NCBI GenBank assembly: GCA_004020875.1
Contig: SAPZ01000035.1
Span: forward strand, 1-51,507
Direction of reading: 5' to 3'
Source: Mesorhizobium sp.
Lineage (GTDB): Bacteria; Pseudomonadota; Alphaproteobacteria; Rhizobiales; Rhizobiaceae
DNA length: 51,507 nucleotides
Made by a program: the position numbers and the translations under genes. Below, piece by piece: positions 8,492 to 16,684 of this stretch. Position 1 is the stretch's first letter, and every line of letters begins with the position of its first letter. The notes beneath the pieces were generated by a model. That model ran no database searches and was not told where the DNA came from. It saw nothing but the letters and a program-made list of their open reading frames with translations.

Positions 8492-9327
8492 GTCTCGTCC
8501 TTGCCGGATGCCGTCGTGAAGACGTGGTCGGGGCCGGGAAAGGCGCGGCTGCGCACGTCGGCCGCGTAGCGCGCCGCCGCATCTGCTATCACGCTGCGCA
8601 AGTCCGCGTATTCCTTGACGAATTTCGGTACGCGGTCGACGGTCATGCCGACCATGTCGTCGATCACCAGAATCTGGCCGTCGCAGTCGGCGCTGGCGCC
8701 GATACCGATGGTCGGTATGGAAACGTGACGGGTCAACTTCGCGGCCACGGCCTCCATCGTGCCCTCTATGACGACCGCGAAGGCGCCTTCCTTTTCCACC
8801 GCCTCCGCATCGCGCAACAGGGCAGCGATGTTGTCCCGGGTGCGGCCCTTGATCTTGTAGCCGCCGTCCTTTTCCACAGACTGCGGCTGCAGCCCGATAT
8901 GACCCATCACTGGTATTCCTTCGGCAACGATGGCCGCGATCTGGGCGGCCATGTCGACGCCACCTTCGAGCTTCACGGCCTGGCAGTCTGTTTCCTCGAC
9001 AATGCGCCTCGCCGCCGCCACGGCCTGCGCCGGCGAGGTCTCATAGCTGCCCGCCGGCATATCGACCACCACGCAGGCATTGGCCGAGCCACGCATCACG
9101 GCCTGGCCGTGGGCGATCATCATCTCCAGCGAGGCGCCCAGCGTCGTGGCGTGGCCGTGCAAGACCATGGCGACGCTGTCGCCGACCAGGAGCAGGTCGA
9201 CATGCGGATCGAGCAGGCGGGCGACGGGATAGGTATAGGCTGTGAGGCACACGATCGGCACGCCGCCCTTGCGGCGACGGATGTCTTCGGCCTTGATCCG
9301 GCTGTCGGCGGACGGATCACGGATCAA
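8488..9327 (-). CDS. panB: 3-methyl-2-oxobutanoate hydroxymethyltransferase
   Basis: 279 aa. It makes ketopantoate from 2-oxoisovalerate and methylene-tetrahydrofolate. The TIM-barrel metal and substrate residues appear in VCLTAYTYPVARLLD, LLLVGDSVAMVLHGH, VKLEGG, GHIGLQPQS and IGASADCDGQILVIDDM. The start appears to be TTG at 9327, with GGGAG seven bases upstream. An ATG lies between them but in another frame, and ends after five codons (MTIDP). panB is the promoter-proximal gene of panBC. Confidence 0.95.
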   Translation of the reverse strand: MIRDPSADSRIKAEDIRRRKGGVPIVCLTAYTYPVARLLDPHVDLLLVGDSVAMVLHGHATTLGASLEMMIAHGQAVMRGSANACVVVDMPAGSYETSPAQAVAAARRIVEETDCQAVKLEGGVDMAAQIAAIVAEGIPVMGHIGLQPQSVEKDGGYKIKGRTRDNIAALLRDAEAVEKEGAFAVVIEGTMEAVAAKLTRHVSIPTIGIGASADCDGQILVIDDMVGMTVDRVPKFVKEYADLRSVIADAAARYAADVRSRAFPGPDHVFTTASGKDET

Positions 9328-9539
9328 TCGTCATCTCCCTCAAGGCGCGCCCGGAACGGGCAGGTCGAGCTTTAGAAAGCCGGGCAGCGCTTGGCAAGCG
9401 GCCCTGCCGCCGACGAAGCGGCTGCATCGATTTAGCGCACGAAGCATTGTGTTCCGGGAGAGGCAAAACTCTTGCCTTCGCGTTTGGGTGACGCCATAAG
9501 CAGGGGAAAGGCGCAGCCGCTGCCGCCGCGAGGATCTGG

Positions 9540-9938
9540 ATGAAAACTTTCCTGCTGCAGTTTTTCACCTGGTGGAACAGCCAGACGCTCGGCACCCGCT
9601 TCCACACCTGGCGTTTCGGCAAGCGGGTCGGCGAGGACGAAGCCGGCAACGTCTACTATGAAGGCGGCGTCGATTCGGAAGGCCGCACCCGCCGTTGGGT
9701 GATCTATCGCGACTATTCGGAAGCCTCGAAGATCCCGCCGGGCTGGCATGGCTGGATTCATCACCGCGTCGACACGCCTCCCTCGAGCGAGAGCTACAAG
9801 GCCCGTGAATGGCAGAAGCCGCATCGGGCTAATCTCACTGGAACGCCCGGCGCCTATCGGCCGCAAGGTTCGATCCTGACCAACCAGCATCGCCCGCAAG
9901 TGACCGGCGACTACGATGCCTGGACGCCGGGATCGTAA
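9540..9938 (+). CDS. NDUFA12-family NADH:ubiquinone oxidoreductase accessory protein
   Basis: 132 aa, matching the NDUFA12/17.2-kDa family (PF05071). This supernumerary subunit of complex I is kept in alphaproteobacteria and mitochondria. Family features are TWWNSQTLGTRFHTWRFGKR, DEAGNVYYEGG, RRWVIY, the WHGWIHHRVDTPP block and KPHRANLTGTPGAYRPQGS. It probably sits peripherally on complex I at the inner membrane. The nuo genes are elsewhere. The start is ATG 9540 with GAGGAT close upstream. Placing it beside DUF2155, aat and acc genes is a layout I recall from other alphaproteobacteria. Confidence 0.93.
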   Translation: MKTFLLQFFTWWNSQTLGTRFHTWRFGKRVGEDEAGNVYYEGGVDSEGRTRRWVIYRDYSEASKIPPGWHGWIHHRVDTPPSSESYKAREWQKPHRANLTGTPGAYRPQGSILTNQHRPQVTGDYDAWTPGS

Positions 9939-10073
9939 TTCTCCGGATCGCAATCCAAAGCGCCGCTTCGATCCTTTATCGCCACAATTGGCGTTTAGCT
10001 GCTTGCTGACTGCGCAGCCATGACTAGCCTTGGGCATTGAAGAATCACCCGGGCACAACCACCGGTATTTTGC

Positions 10074-10703
10074 ATGAGCTCTTCTAAGCAATTCCAGGAA
10101 AAGTGCGCAGCGGTTTTCCGTCCGGAATTGCGACCCAGGGTTCCGGGCCAAACCTCAAAGGCGCTGATCGCTGCGGCGTCTCTTCTGGTTGCCTCCACGG
10201 CAGGCTTCGCCGCGGCGCAGGCGCCGGCCCCTGCGCCGGCTGCCTCCGAGCGTATCACCAATCCGGTGGCCGAATTCGCTGGCATCGACAAGATCACCGG
10301 CCGCATCATCACCTTCGACGTCTATGTTGACGAGACCGTGCAGTTCGGCGCTTTGCAGGTCACGCCTCGCGTCTGCTATTCGCGGCCGGATACGGAGCAG
10401 CCGAAGACCGATTCCTTCGTAGAGGTCGACGAGATCACGCTCGACCGCAAGATCCGTCGCATCTTCACCGGCTGGATGTTTGCCGAAAGCCCCGGTCTCA
10501 ACGCCGTCGAGCACGCCGTTTATGACGTCTGGCTCAAGGGCTGCAAGCAGAAGTCGGACGTGCCGCCGCCGACCGCGGCAAAGGCCGAGACAGACAAGCC
10601 GAAGACCCAGGCCGCCAAGCCCAAGGCTGCGGCACAACCGGCGCCCGAGCCGGCTGACGCTGCCCCCGAGCCTGCCGACGGCGATCCTTCCAGCACCAAC
10701 TGA
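10074..10703 (+). CDS. DUF2155 domain-containing secreted protein
   Basis: 209 aa from ATG 10074. The core is DUF2155 (PF09923): TGRIITFDVYVDETVQFGAL, two Cys (VCYSRP and LKGCKQK), and FTGWMFAESPGLNAVEHAVYDVW. The C-terminus is a low-complexity Pro/Ala/Lys tail. A signal-type stretch (KALIAAASLLVASTAGFAAAQ) points to the periplasm. A hairpin repeat (10088-10132) supplies residues about 5-20. An in-frame TTG at 10128, at the downstream edge of that repeat, would give a normal-length signal peptide, and neither start has a convincing ribosome binding site. Function is unknown; members sit next to complex I or lipid genes in alphaproteobacteria. Confidence 0.85.
   Translation: MSSSKQFQEKCAAVFRPELRPRVPGQTSKALIAAASLLVASTAGFAAAQAPAPAPAASERITNPVAEFAGIDKITGRIITFDVYVDETVQFGALQVTPRVCYSRPDTEQPKTDSFVEVDEITLDRKIRRIFTGWMFAESPGLNAVEHAVYDVWLKGCKQKSDVPPPTAAKAETDKPKTQAAKPKAAAQPAPEPADAAPEPADGDPSSTN
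10088..10132. repeat. Hairpin repeat inside the 5' end of the DUF2155 gene
   Basis: GCAATTCC at the left is mirrored by GGAATTGC at the right, with GGAAAA and TTTTCC as inner arms around the GTGCGCAGCGG loop. The same loop core (AAGTGCGxAGCGGTTT) occurs in the elements at 18775 and 32882 of this window. Confidence 0.7.
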
Positions 10704-10761
10704 TCCCGGAACCTGCCCGCCTTTGAGTCGTTCCAACTCGGCAAGGCGAGGAGGATCCACG

Positions 10762-11145
10762 ATGACCGCCACGAAGCCGATCATGGCCAACAAGCAGGAG
10801 CTTCTCGACATCGAGAAGGGCTTCTGGACCGGCGATTCCGCCTATTATGAAGCCAATGCCGATGTGGAATGCCTGGTGGCGTTCCCGCAGATGGCGCAGG
10901 CAATGGCCAACGCCGATCTCGCAAAGACCGCCACCAAGCCCAACCGTTGGCGCGACCTCGACATCGAGCTGAAGGGCATGGTCGAGCCGGGCAGCGATAT
11001 CGTCATGCTGACTTACGAAGCGCGCGCGACGCGTGAGAACGGCGAATCCTATGCCGCGCTGGTCAGCAGCGGCTATGTTCACCGCGCCGACGGCTGGAAG
11101 TTGATGTTTCATGCGCAGACGCCAATGGATGCGGCGCAGGGCTGA
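10762..11145 (+). CDS. NTF2-like (DUF4440-type) protein
   Basis: 127 aa, no signal peptide. The sequence fits a small NTF2/DUF4440 alpha+beta barrel: LLDIEKGFWTGDSAYYEANA near the start, then DIVMLTYEARATRENGESY and VSSGYVHRADGWKLMFHAQT at the end, the classic closing strands. Family members range from enzymes to binding proteins, and no active site can be assigned. ATG 10762 has GAGGAG upstream; ATG 10783 is a weaker alternative. The stop is two bases from the end of the convergent aat gene, so the two transcripts must overlap. Confidence 0.75.
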   Translation: MTATKPIMANKQELLDIEKGFWTGDSAYYEANADVECLVAFPQMAQAMANADLAKTATKPNRWRDLDIELKGMVEPGSDIVMLTYEARATRENGESYAALVSSGYVHRADGWKLMFHAQTPMDAAQG

Positions 11146-11147
11146 CC

Positions 11148-11765
11148 TCAAGGATAGAAGATGGCCTCGCCCTTCAGCGCCTCGGTCAACAGCTTCTCAT
11201 ACTGGCCGCGCGGCACATCGATTGCGCCGAAGCGCTTCAGATGTTCGGTGGTGAACTGCGTGTCGAGCAGCGCGAAGCCGCGTGCCCTCAGCCGCTCGAC
11301 GAGATAATAGAGGCAGGTCTTCGAGGCGTCGGTCTCCCTTGCGAACATGCTCTCGCCGAAGAACACGCGCCCGAGCGAGACGCCGTAAAGGCCGCCAACC
11401 AGGCGGTCCTCGCGCCAGGCTTCGACCGAATGGCAGTGTCCGAGGCGATAGAGCTCGACATAGGCTTCGCGGATCGGTGCGTTGATCCAGGTCGAGCGGC
11501 GCTCTTCACGCTTTTCCGCGCAGCCGTCGATCGTCGCCTCGAAATCGAAATCGTAACGTATCTCGAATGGGTGCTTGCGGATCGTCTTCTTGAGGCTGCG
11601 CGGGGCGTGGAACCCATCCAGCGGAATGATGCCGCGCGTTTCCGGCCGCACCCAGAACACTTCCGGGTCGTCGGCGCTCTCGGCCATCGGAAAGACGCCC
11701 GAGGCATAAGCCCTGAGCAGCAGGTCGGTCGGGATGCGATAGCCAGGCGCGTAGGGGCGGGTCAT
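11148..11765 (-). CDS. aat: Leucyl/phenylalanyl-tRNA--protein transferase
   Basis: 205 aa. It transfers Leu or Phe to N-terminal Arg or Lys of proteins, creating a Leu/N-degron for ClpAP through ClpS. Diagnostic blocks are YASGVFPMAES near the start, RGIIPLDGFHAPRSLKK, GGLYGVSLGRVFFGESMF and DTQFTTEHLKRFGAIDVPR. It is the last gene of the minus-strand run accB-accC-aat, 12 bases after accC. Linkage of aat to accBC is familiar in alphaproteobacteria but has no known mechanistic reason. Confidence 0.95.
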   Translation of the reverse strand: MTRPYAPGYRIPTDLLLRAYASGVFPMAESADDPEVFWVRPETRGIIPLDGFHAPRSLKKTIRKHPFEIRYDFDFEATIDGCAEKREERRSTWINAPIREAYVELYRLGHCHSVEAWREDRLVGGLYGVSLGRVFFGESMFARETDASKTCLYYLVERLRARGFALLDTQFTTEHLKRFGAIDVPRGQYEKLLTEALKGEAIFYP

Positions 11766-11777
11766 CGCATCCCCGTG

Positions 11778-13121
11778 CTATTCACCCTTGGCCAGGTATT
11801 TTTCCAGCCAGTGGATATCGTAGTCGCCATTGGCGATGTCGGGATTGCCGACAAGGTCACGGAACAGCGGCAGAGTCGTCTTGATGCCGTCGACGACGAA
11901 TTCATCAAGCGCGCGGCGCAGCCGCATCATGCATTCGACGCGGTTGCGGCCATGCACGATCAGCTTACCGATCAGGCTGTCGTAATAGGGCGGTATCTTG
12001 TAGCCGGAATAGACACCGGAATCGACGCGGACGCCGAGACCGCCGGGGGTGTGGAAATGCGTGATCGTGCCGGGCGAGGGCGCGAAGGTGCGTGGATCCT
12101 CCGCATTGATACGGCACTCGATGGCATGGCCGTTGAACTTGATGTCTTCCTGCCTGACCGACAGCCCGCCGCCGGAAGCGACGCGAATCTGCTCATGCAC
12201 CAGGTCGATGCCGGTGATCGCTTCGGTCACCGGATGCTCGACCTGCAGGCGGGTGTTCATCTCGATGAAATAGAACTCGCCATTCTCATAGAGGAATTCG
12301 ATCGTGCCGGCGCCGGAATAGCCGAGATCGGCGATCGCCCTGGCGCAAATGCCGCCGATGCGCGAACGTTCCTCGGCGTTGAGCGCGGGCGAATTGGCTT
12401 CCTCCCAGACCTTCTGGTGGCGCCGCTGCAATGAGCAGTCGCGCTCGCCGAAATGCACGCCACGGCCGGCGCCGTCGCCGAACACCTGCACCTCGATATG
12501 ACGCGGTTTCTCCAGATATTTCTCGATATAGACGGCGTCGTCGCCGAAGGCCGCGCCCGCTTCCGACTTTGCTGTCTGCAACGCGACTTCCAAGTCCGCT
12601 TCGGTGTGCGCCACCTTCATGCCGCGGCCGCCGCCGCCGGCGGAGGCCTTGATGATCACGGGATAGCCGATCTCGGCCGCAACGCGCTTGGCTTCCTTCT
12701 CGTCGCTGATCGCGCCGTCGGAGCCGGGCACGACGGGAATGCCCAGACGCTTCGCCGTGCGCTTGGCCTCGATCTTGTCGCCCATGATGCGGATATGGTC
12801 GCCGGATGGGCCGATGAAGGTGATGTTGTGCGCGGCGAGGATATCGGCGAACTTGGCGTTTTCGGACAGGAAGCCGTAGCCCGGATGGACGGCGTCGGCG
12901 CCGGTGATCTCGCAGGCGGCGACGATCTGGTGGATGTTGAGGTAGCTTTCGCGCGAAGGCGGCGGGCCGATGCAGACGCTCTCGTCGGCGAGCCGGACAT
13001 GCATGGCGTCGGAATCCGCGGTCGAGTGGACCACCACCGTCTGGATGCCGAGCTCCTTGCAGGCGCGCAGCACCCGGAGCGCGATTTCGCCGCGATTGGC
13101 GATGAGGATCTTCTGGAACAT
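11778..13121 (-). CDS. accC: Acetyl-CoA carboxylase, biotin carboxylase subunit
   Basis: 447 aa from ATG 13121, where the family usually begins (MFQKILIANRGEIALRV). It carboxylates the biotin on AccB using ATP and bicarbonate, the first half of malonyl-CoA formation for fatty acid synthesis. The ATP-grasp glycine loop is ASAGGGGRGMK, with EKYLEKPRHIEVQVFGD, FIEMNTRLQVEHPVTEA and the C-terminal biotin-carboxylase domain ending in HWLEKYLAKGE. accB lies 13 bases upstream in the same operon. The accA and accD subunits are elsewhere, as is normal. Confidence 0.97.
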   Translation of the reverse strand: MFQKILIANRGEIALRVLRACKELGIQTVVVHSTADSDAMHVRLADESVCIGPPPSRESYLNIHQIVAACEITGADAVHPGYGFLSENAKFADILAAHNITFIGPSGDHIRIMGDKIEAKRTAKRLGIPVVPGSDGAISDEKEAKRVAAEIGYPVIIKASAGGGGRGMKVAHTEADLEVALQTAKSEAGAAFGDDAVYIEKYLEKPRHIEVQVFGDGAGRGVHFGERDCSLQRRHQKVWEEANSPALNAEERSRIGGICARAIADLGYSGAGTIEFLYENGEFYFIEMNTRLQVEHPVTEAITGIDLVHEQIRVASGGGLSVRQEDIKFNGHAIECRINAEDPRTFAPSPGTITHFHTPGGLGVRVDSGVYSGYKIPPYYDSLIGKLIVHGRNRVECMMRLRRALDEFVVDGIKTTLPLFRDLVGNPDIANGDYDIHWLEKYLAKGE

Positions 13122-13134
13122 CTGTTGGCTGTTC

Positions 13135-13605
13135 CTACTCGAGGACCACCAGCGGCATTCCGTACTCGACCGGCTGGGCATCCTCGATGAGGATCGCCGT
13201 CACCGTTCCAGCGCGCGGCGAAGGAATCTGATTCATCGTCTTCATCGCCTCGATGATCAGAAGCGTCTGACCTTCCTTCACCCTCTGGCCGATCTCGACG
13301 AACGGCTTGGCGTCGGGCGAGGGGGCCAGATAGGCTGTGCCGACCATCGGCGAAGGCACGGCGTTCTTCGACTGATCGGCAGGCGCCGCGGCGGCGTTGC
13401 CGGCCGGCTGAGCCGCAGCGGTCACTGGAGCAGCGGCGAGCGCCGGCAGGGGCGCGGCAACCGCGTGGACAGCCTGCGACTGGCGCGACACTCGCACCTT
13501 GAGGTCGCCGAGCTCGACCTCGATCTCGGTCAGATTGGTGTCGTTCAGAATGCCCGCCAGATCGCGGATCAGCTGCTGGTCAACACCGGTCTTTTTTATC
13601 GACAT
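13135..13605 (-). CDS. accB: Acetyl-CoA carboxylase, biotin carboxyl carrier protein
   Basis: 156 aa from ATG 13605. The N-terminus (DQQLIRDLAGILNDTNLTEI) is the BCCP dimer part, then comes an Ala/Pro-rich swinging linker (residues about 50-80). The C-terminal biotinyl domain has the VPSPMVGTAYLAPSP turn and the biotinylation site EAMKTMNQI, with Lys as acceptor. The gene starts 26 bases after aroQ ends and is followed by accC, giving aroQ-accB-accC in one transcript. Confidence 0.96.
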   Translation of the reverse strand: MSIKKTGVDQQLIRDLAGILNDTNLTEIEVELGDLKVRVSRQSQAVHAVAAPLPALAAAPVTAAAQPAGNAAAAPADQSKNAVPSPMVGTAYLAPSPDAKPFVEIGQRVKEGQTLLIIEAMKTMNQIPSPRAGTVTAILIEDAQPVEYGMPLVVLE

Positions 13606-13631
13606 TTTCGAGCCTTCTGTTTGGGGGCCGG

Positions 13632-14066
13632 TCACAGGCGTGCCGCCAGTGCCTGAAGCGCGAGCGTGTAGCCAAGCGGCCCGAAACCGCAGATCATGCC
13701 GACAGCGACCGGCGCAACCATGGAGACGTGGCGGAAGGGCTCCCGCGCGTGGATATTGGAAAGATGGACTTCCGCGACGGGCAGCGGCGCAACAGAGCGG
13801 ATGGCGTCGTGGATGGCGATCGAGGTGTGGCTGTAGGCGCCGGGATTTATGACAATGCCTGCAGCCTTGTCGCCGGCTTCCTGGATCCAATCGACCAGAT
13901 CGCCCTCATGATTGGACTGGCGAAAATCGATCTCGAGTCCCAGTGCGGCGCCCGCCGCCTTGCAGTCCTCGGCGATGGCCGCAAGCGTCTTGCCGCCATA
14001 AATTCCCGGCTCGCGATTGCCGAGCGCATTGAGATTGGGACCGTTGAGGACAAAAATCGTTTTCAA
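13632..14066 (-). CDS. aroQ: Type II 3-dehydroquinate dehydratase
   Basis: 144 aa, dodecameric class II enzyme of the shikimate pathway. It dehydrates 3-dehydroquinate to 3-dehydroshikimate. Visible signature: NGPNLNALGNREPGIYG (catalytic Tyr and Arg loop), FRQSNHEGDLVDWI, INPGAYSHTSIAIHDAI and EVHLSNIHAREPFRH with the catalytic His. Placement directly upstream of accB is common in proteobacteria. Transcription probably starts further up, at or before the DsbA-like gene. Confidence 0.96.
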   Translation of the reverse strand: MKTIFVLNGPNLNALGNREPGIYGGKTLAAIAEDCKAAGAALGLEIDFRQSNHEGDLVDWIQEAGDKAAGIVINPGAYSHTSIAIHDAIRSVAPLPVAEVHLSNIHAREPFRHVSMVAPVAVGMICGFGPLGYTLALQALAARL

Positions 14067-14199
14067 TATGCCGACCTTGTTTCACGCCGACCCCAAGCCG
14101 GCGCACTGGGCCTCTATAATGGGCATAGTCGCCCGCGAAAAGAGCGCAAGTGCGTTCTTGCGCTGTCCACAGCGGCGGGCTTCTTGCATCCGCAAGCGC

Positions 14200-15027
14200 T
14201 TACAGCGCGCTCTTGGCCTGTTCGATCTTTTCCGCCAGAACCTGCTGGCCGAGCGCTCCGAAGATCACCTCGTTGCCGACCACATAGGACGGCGTGCCGG
14301 TGATCGACAGTTTCGTAGCAAGGTCATAGGTGCGCGAAATCGTTTCGGCGATGCGGGGATCCTTCATCTTCTCGCGCAGCGTCGCCTCGTCGGCGCCGAG
14401 CGAAAGCGCCACCTTGATGGCGGTGGATTCGGTGGCGCGGCCCTGGCCGCCGAGCAGCGCGGTATGGAATTCGCCGTATTTCTCCGGATGCATCAGGTGG
14501 AACGCCATGGAGACGACGCTGGCCTTCTGCGAATCCGGGCTGAGTATCGGGAACTCCTTGAGCACGAAGCGCAGGTCCGGGTCGGACTTGGTCAGGGCCT
14601 GCATGTCCTCGATGGCGCGTTTGCAGAAACCGCAATTGTAGTCGTAGAACTCGACTATCGTGACCTTGCCATTTGGGTTGCCGACGACGCCATCGAAGGT
14701 CGAGTTGAATATCTCGTCCTTGGAATTCTTGATGACGCCTAGTGCCGCGAGCCGCTGCTCCTCCTTCTGCTTGGCCTCAAGCGCGTCCTGCACCTCGAGC
14801 AGAACCTCCGGGTTCTTCAAGAGATAATCGCGGATGATGCCCTCGACCTCCTTGCGGTCGATCTTGGTATCGGCGGAGGCTTTGGTGTCGGTGGAGGACG
14901 TGGCCTGGGCCACCTGCACGGTGTTGGCCTTCGCGGCCTGGGGATTTCCCGCCACGAAACCGAAGGCCAGCATGCCGAGCGCCACCGCCAGGCCGCCGGC
15001 ACTGCCAAGCAGGATTGCCTTGTTCAT
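14200..15027 (-). CDS. DsbA family thiol:disulfide interchange protein (Com1/ScsC-like)
   Basis: 275 aa. An N-terminal hydrophobic segment (AILLGSAGGLAVALGMLAFG) targets it to the periplasm. A helical region rich in Lys and Glu (residues about 50-95: EGIIRDYLLKNPEVLLEVQD) precedes the thioredoxin fold, a layout typical of Com1/BDSF-like DsbA proteins that may oligomerise. The active site is YDYNCGFCKRAI (CxxC as CGFC) and the cis-Pro loop is GTPSYVVGN. It probably acts in disulfide formation or isomerisation. It follows the M48 protease gene on the same strand, so both envelope quality-control genes may be co-transcribed. Confidence 0.92.
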   Translation of the reverse strand: MNKAILLGSAGGLAVALGMLAFGFVAGNPQAAKANTVQVAQATSSTDTKASADTKIDRKEVEGIIRDYLLKNPEVLLEVQDALEAKQKEEQRLAALGVIKNSKDEIFNSTFDGVVGNPNGKVTIVEFYDYNCGFCKRAIEDMQALTKSDPDLRFVLKEFPILSPDSQKASVVSMAFHLMHPEKYGEFHTALLGGQGRATESTAIKVALSLGADEATLREKMKDPRIAETISRTYDLATKLSITGTPSYVVGNEVIFGALGQQVLAEKIEQAKSAL

Positions 15028-15087
15028 TATCGTTGTTCCTTTTGCCTGTCCCGGTGCGCCTTGGTCGCCGCCAACGTCCCGGAGGGT

Positions 15088-16500
15088 TCATTTCAGTTTG
15101 TTTGATGGCGTGTAGTTAATGATATCCTGAGCGCGGACCCAGCGGGGTTCGCCGCGCTTCAATTTCTGTTGAGCGCGCATGGCGAAGATCTTCGCATTCT
15201 TGTAGTCGCCCGCATAGTAGTGACCCTCCGCGGTGGCGAGATCGGCGGCTGGAATGTCGCCCTGTTCTCCATAGGCCTGCGCCAGGAAGCGATAGGCATC
15301 GGCATTCTCCTTGTCCCGCCCGACGCCGTTGTTGAGCTGGACCACTGCCTTTTTCAGTGAATCGGGCGTGCCCACGGCCATCAGCGCCTGGCCGAGCGAG
15401 ACCAGCAGCAGTCCGGAATGCGCTGAATCGAGGCTCACTGCCTTGGCATAGGCGTCCGCCGCGTCCTTCGGCTTGTTCGCCTTCATCAGGATATCGCCGC
15501 GCAGTTCCTGGAAATAGGGGTTCTTCGGCTGCTCCTTGATCAGCGCCGCCGTCTTGGTGAGTGCGGCGCCCGGATTGCCGTAAAGATAGGTCTGCTGCGC
15601 GTCGCCATAGCGCGAGGCAAGGCTGATCGGGTTCTTGCGCATCAGCCGGGCGACGGCCGCTTGGCCCTGCATGTAGGCGGCGATCTTGATGCGCATCATG
15701 TCGTGCCGCTGCTGCAGCGCCGGCGGGTCGACAACGTTTACGAAGGGGCTCTGCTTGACCAGCACTTCAAGATTGGCGATGCGCTCCTGCGGCATCGGAT
15801 GGCTGATCCGGTAGGGGTCCACCTGCGTGCCGGCGAGCGACAGCGCGCTCTGGAAGCGGCCGAAGGTCTTCAGCATGCCCATGCCGGACTGGCCGGTGGC
15901 GTTGAGATAGGTGATCGCCGAGCGGTCGGCGGTGATCTCTTCGGTACGCTGATAGGCAAGGATCGAGCGCTGGGCCATCTCACCCCCGCCGGCGGCGACG
16001 CCCATGCCGGCGCCCGCCAGGCCCTTGCTGTTGGTGGTGGCGCCGGCAACCATAGCGCCGGCGCCAAGCAGCGTGGCGATGATGGCCATTGTCTTGGCGC
16101 GGTCGAGTTGATCGCGCAATTTCTGCTGGTGTCCGCCTGCGATATGGCCGGCCTCGTGCGCGATGACGCCGATGACCTCGTTCGGCGTTTCAGCCGTCAC
16201 CAGCGCGCCGGTGTTGATGAACAGGCGCCGCCCCGTGACGAAGGCGTTGAAACTCGGATCATTGACCAGAACAATGTCGATGCCGTCATTGGCAAGCCCC
16301 GCGGCCTTGAAGATCGGCCGGGCATAATCGCGCACCAGCGCCTCGATCTCGGCGTCGCGCACCACTGGCACGCCTTGCGCGAAGGCATTGACCGAGCTCG
16401 ATACGGCAACGGCGGCCGCAACCATAAGTGTCGCAAAACCCCGCGCGGTTCGGCTGAGGGAGGTCGATCTGCCAATCGATGGTCGGAGTCGGCTCAACAT
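15088..16500 (-). CDS. M48 family zinc metalloprotease with TPR repeats (BepA-like)
   Basis: 470 aa from ATG 16500. A GTG at 16575 would add 25 residues before what already reads as a signal peptide (RTARGFATLMVAAAVAVSSS, cleavage near FAQ). The protease motif is GVIAHEAGHIAGGH (HExxH form HEAGH), with the third zinc ligand expected in EEITADRSAI. The C-terminal half is TPR-like (FQELRGDILMKANKPKDAAD, LAQAYGEQGDIPAAD). BepA of E. coli helps assemble or degrade the LPS transporter LptD at the outer membrane, and this homologue probably has a similar role in periplasmic quality control. Confidence 0.9.
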   Translation of the reverse strand: MLSRLRPSIGRSTSLSRTARGFATLMVAAAVAVSSSVNAFAQGVPVVRDAEIEALVRDYARPIFKAAGLANDGIDIVLVNDPSFNAFVTGRRLFINTGALVTAETPNEVIGVIAHEAGHIAGGHQQKLRDQLDRAKTMAIIATLLGAGAMVAGATTNSKGLAGAGMGVAAGGGEMAQRSILAYQRTEEITADRSAITYLNATGQSGMGMLKTFGRFQSALSLAGTQVDPYRISHPMPQERIANLEVLVKQSPFVNVVDPPALQQRHDMMRIKIAAYMQGQAAVARLMRKNPISLASRYGDAQQTYLYGNPGAALTKTAALIKEQPKNPYFQELRGDILMKANKPKDAADAYAKAVSLDSAHSGLLLVSLGQALMAVGTPDSLKKAVVQLNNGVGRDKENADAYRFLAQAYGEQGDIPAADLATAEGHYYAGDYKNAKIFAMRAQQKLKRGEPRWVRAQDIINYTPSNKLK

Positions 16501-16684
16501 AGGTCCACTGGTAGACGAGCGGGCGAAAGATGAAAAGTCGGCGCCGGCAACTTCCTGCGCGCTTGTGATCCCCACATCAATCGGGCATTTGTGCGGCGCT
16601 GCCCCTTTAACTAGGGCAGTTCAGGGCAAGTCTGCACTGCGTGCGTCCAGAATTCACCGAAATAGAGCAGTTGAAAGAGGTCAA

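Noticed and set aside
11241..12434. A 397-codon plus-strand open frame across aat and accC
   Set aside because: It spans the ends of two certain minus-strand genes and shows no family feature.
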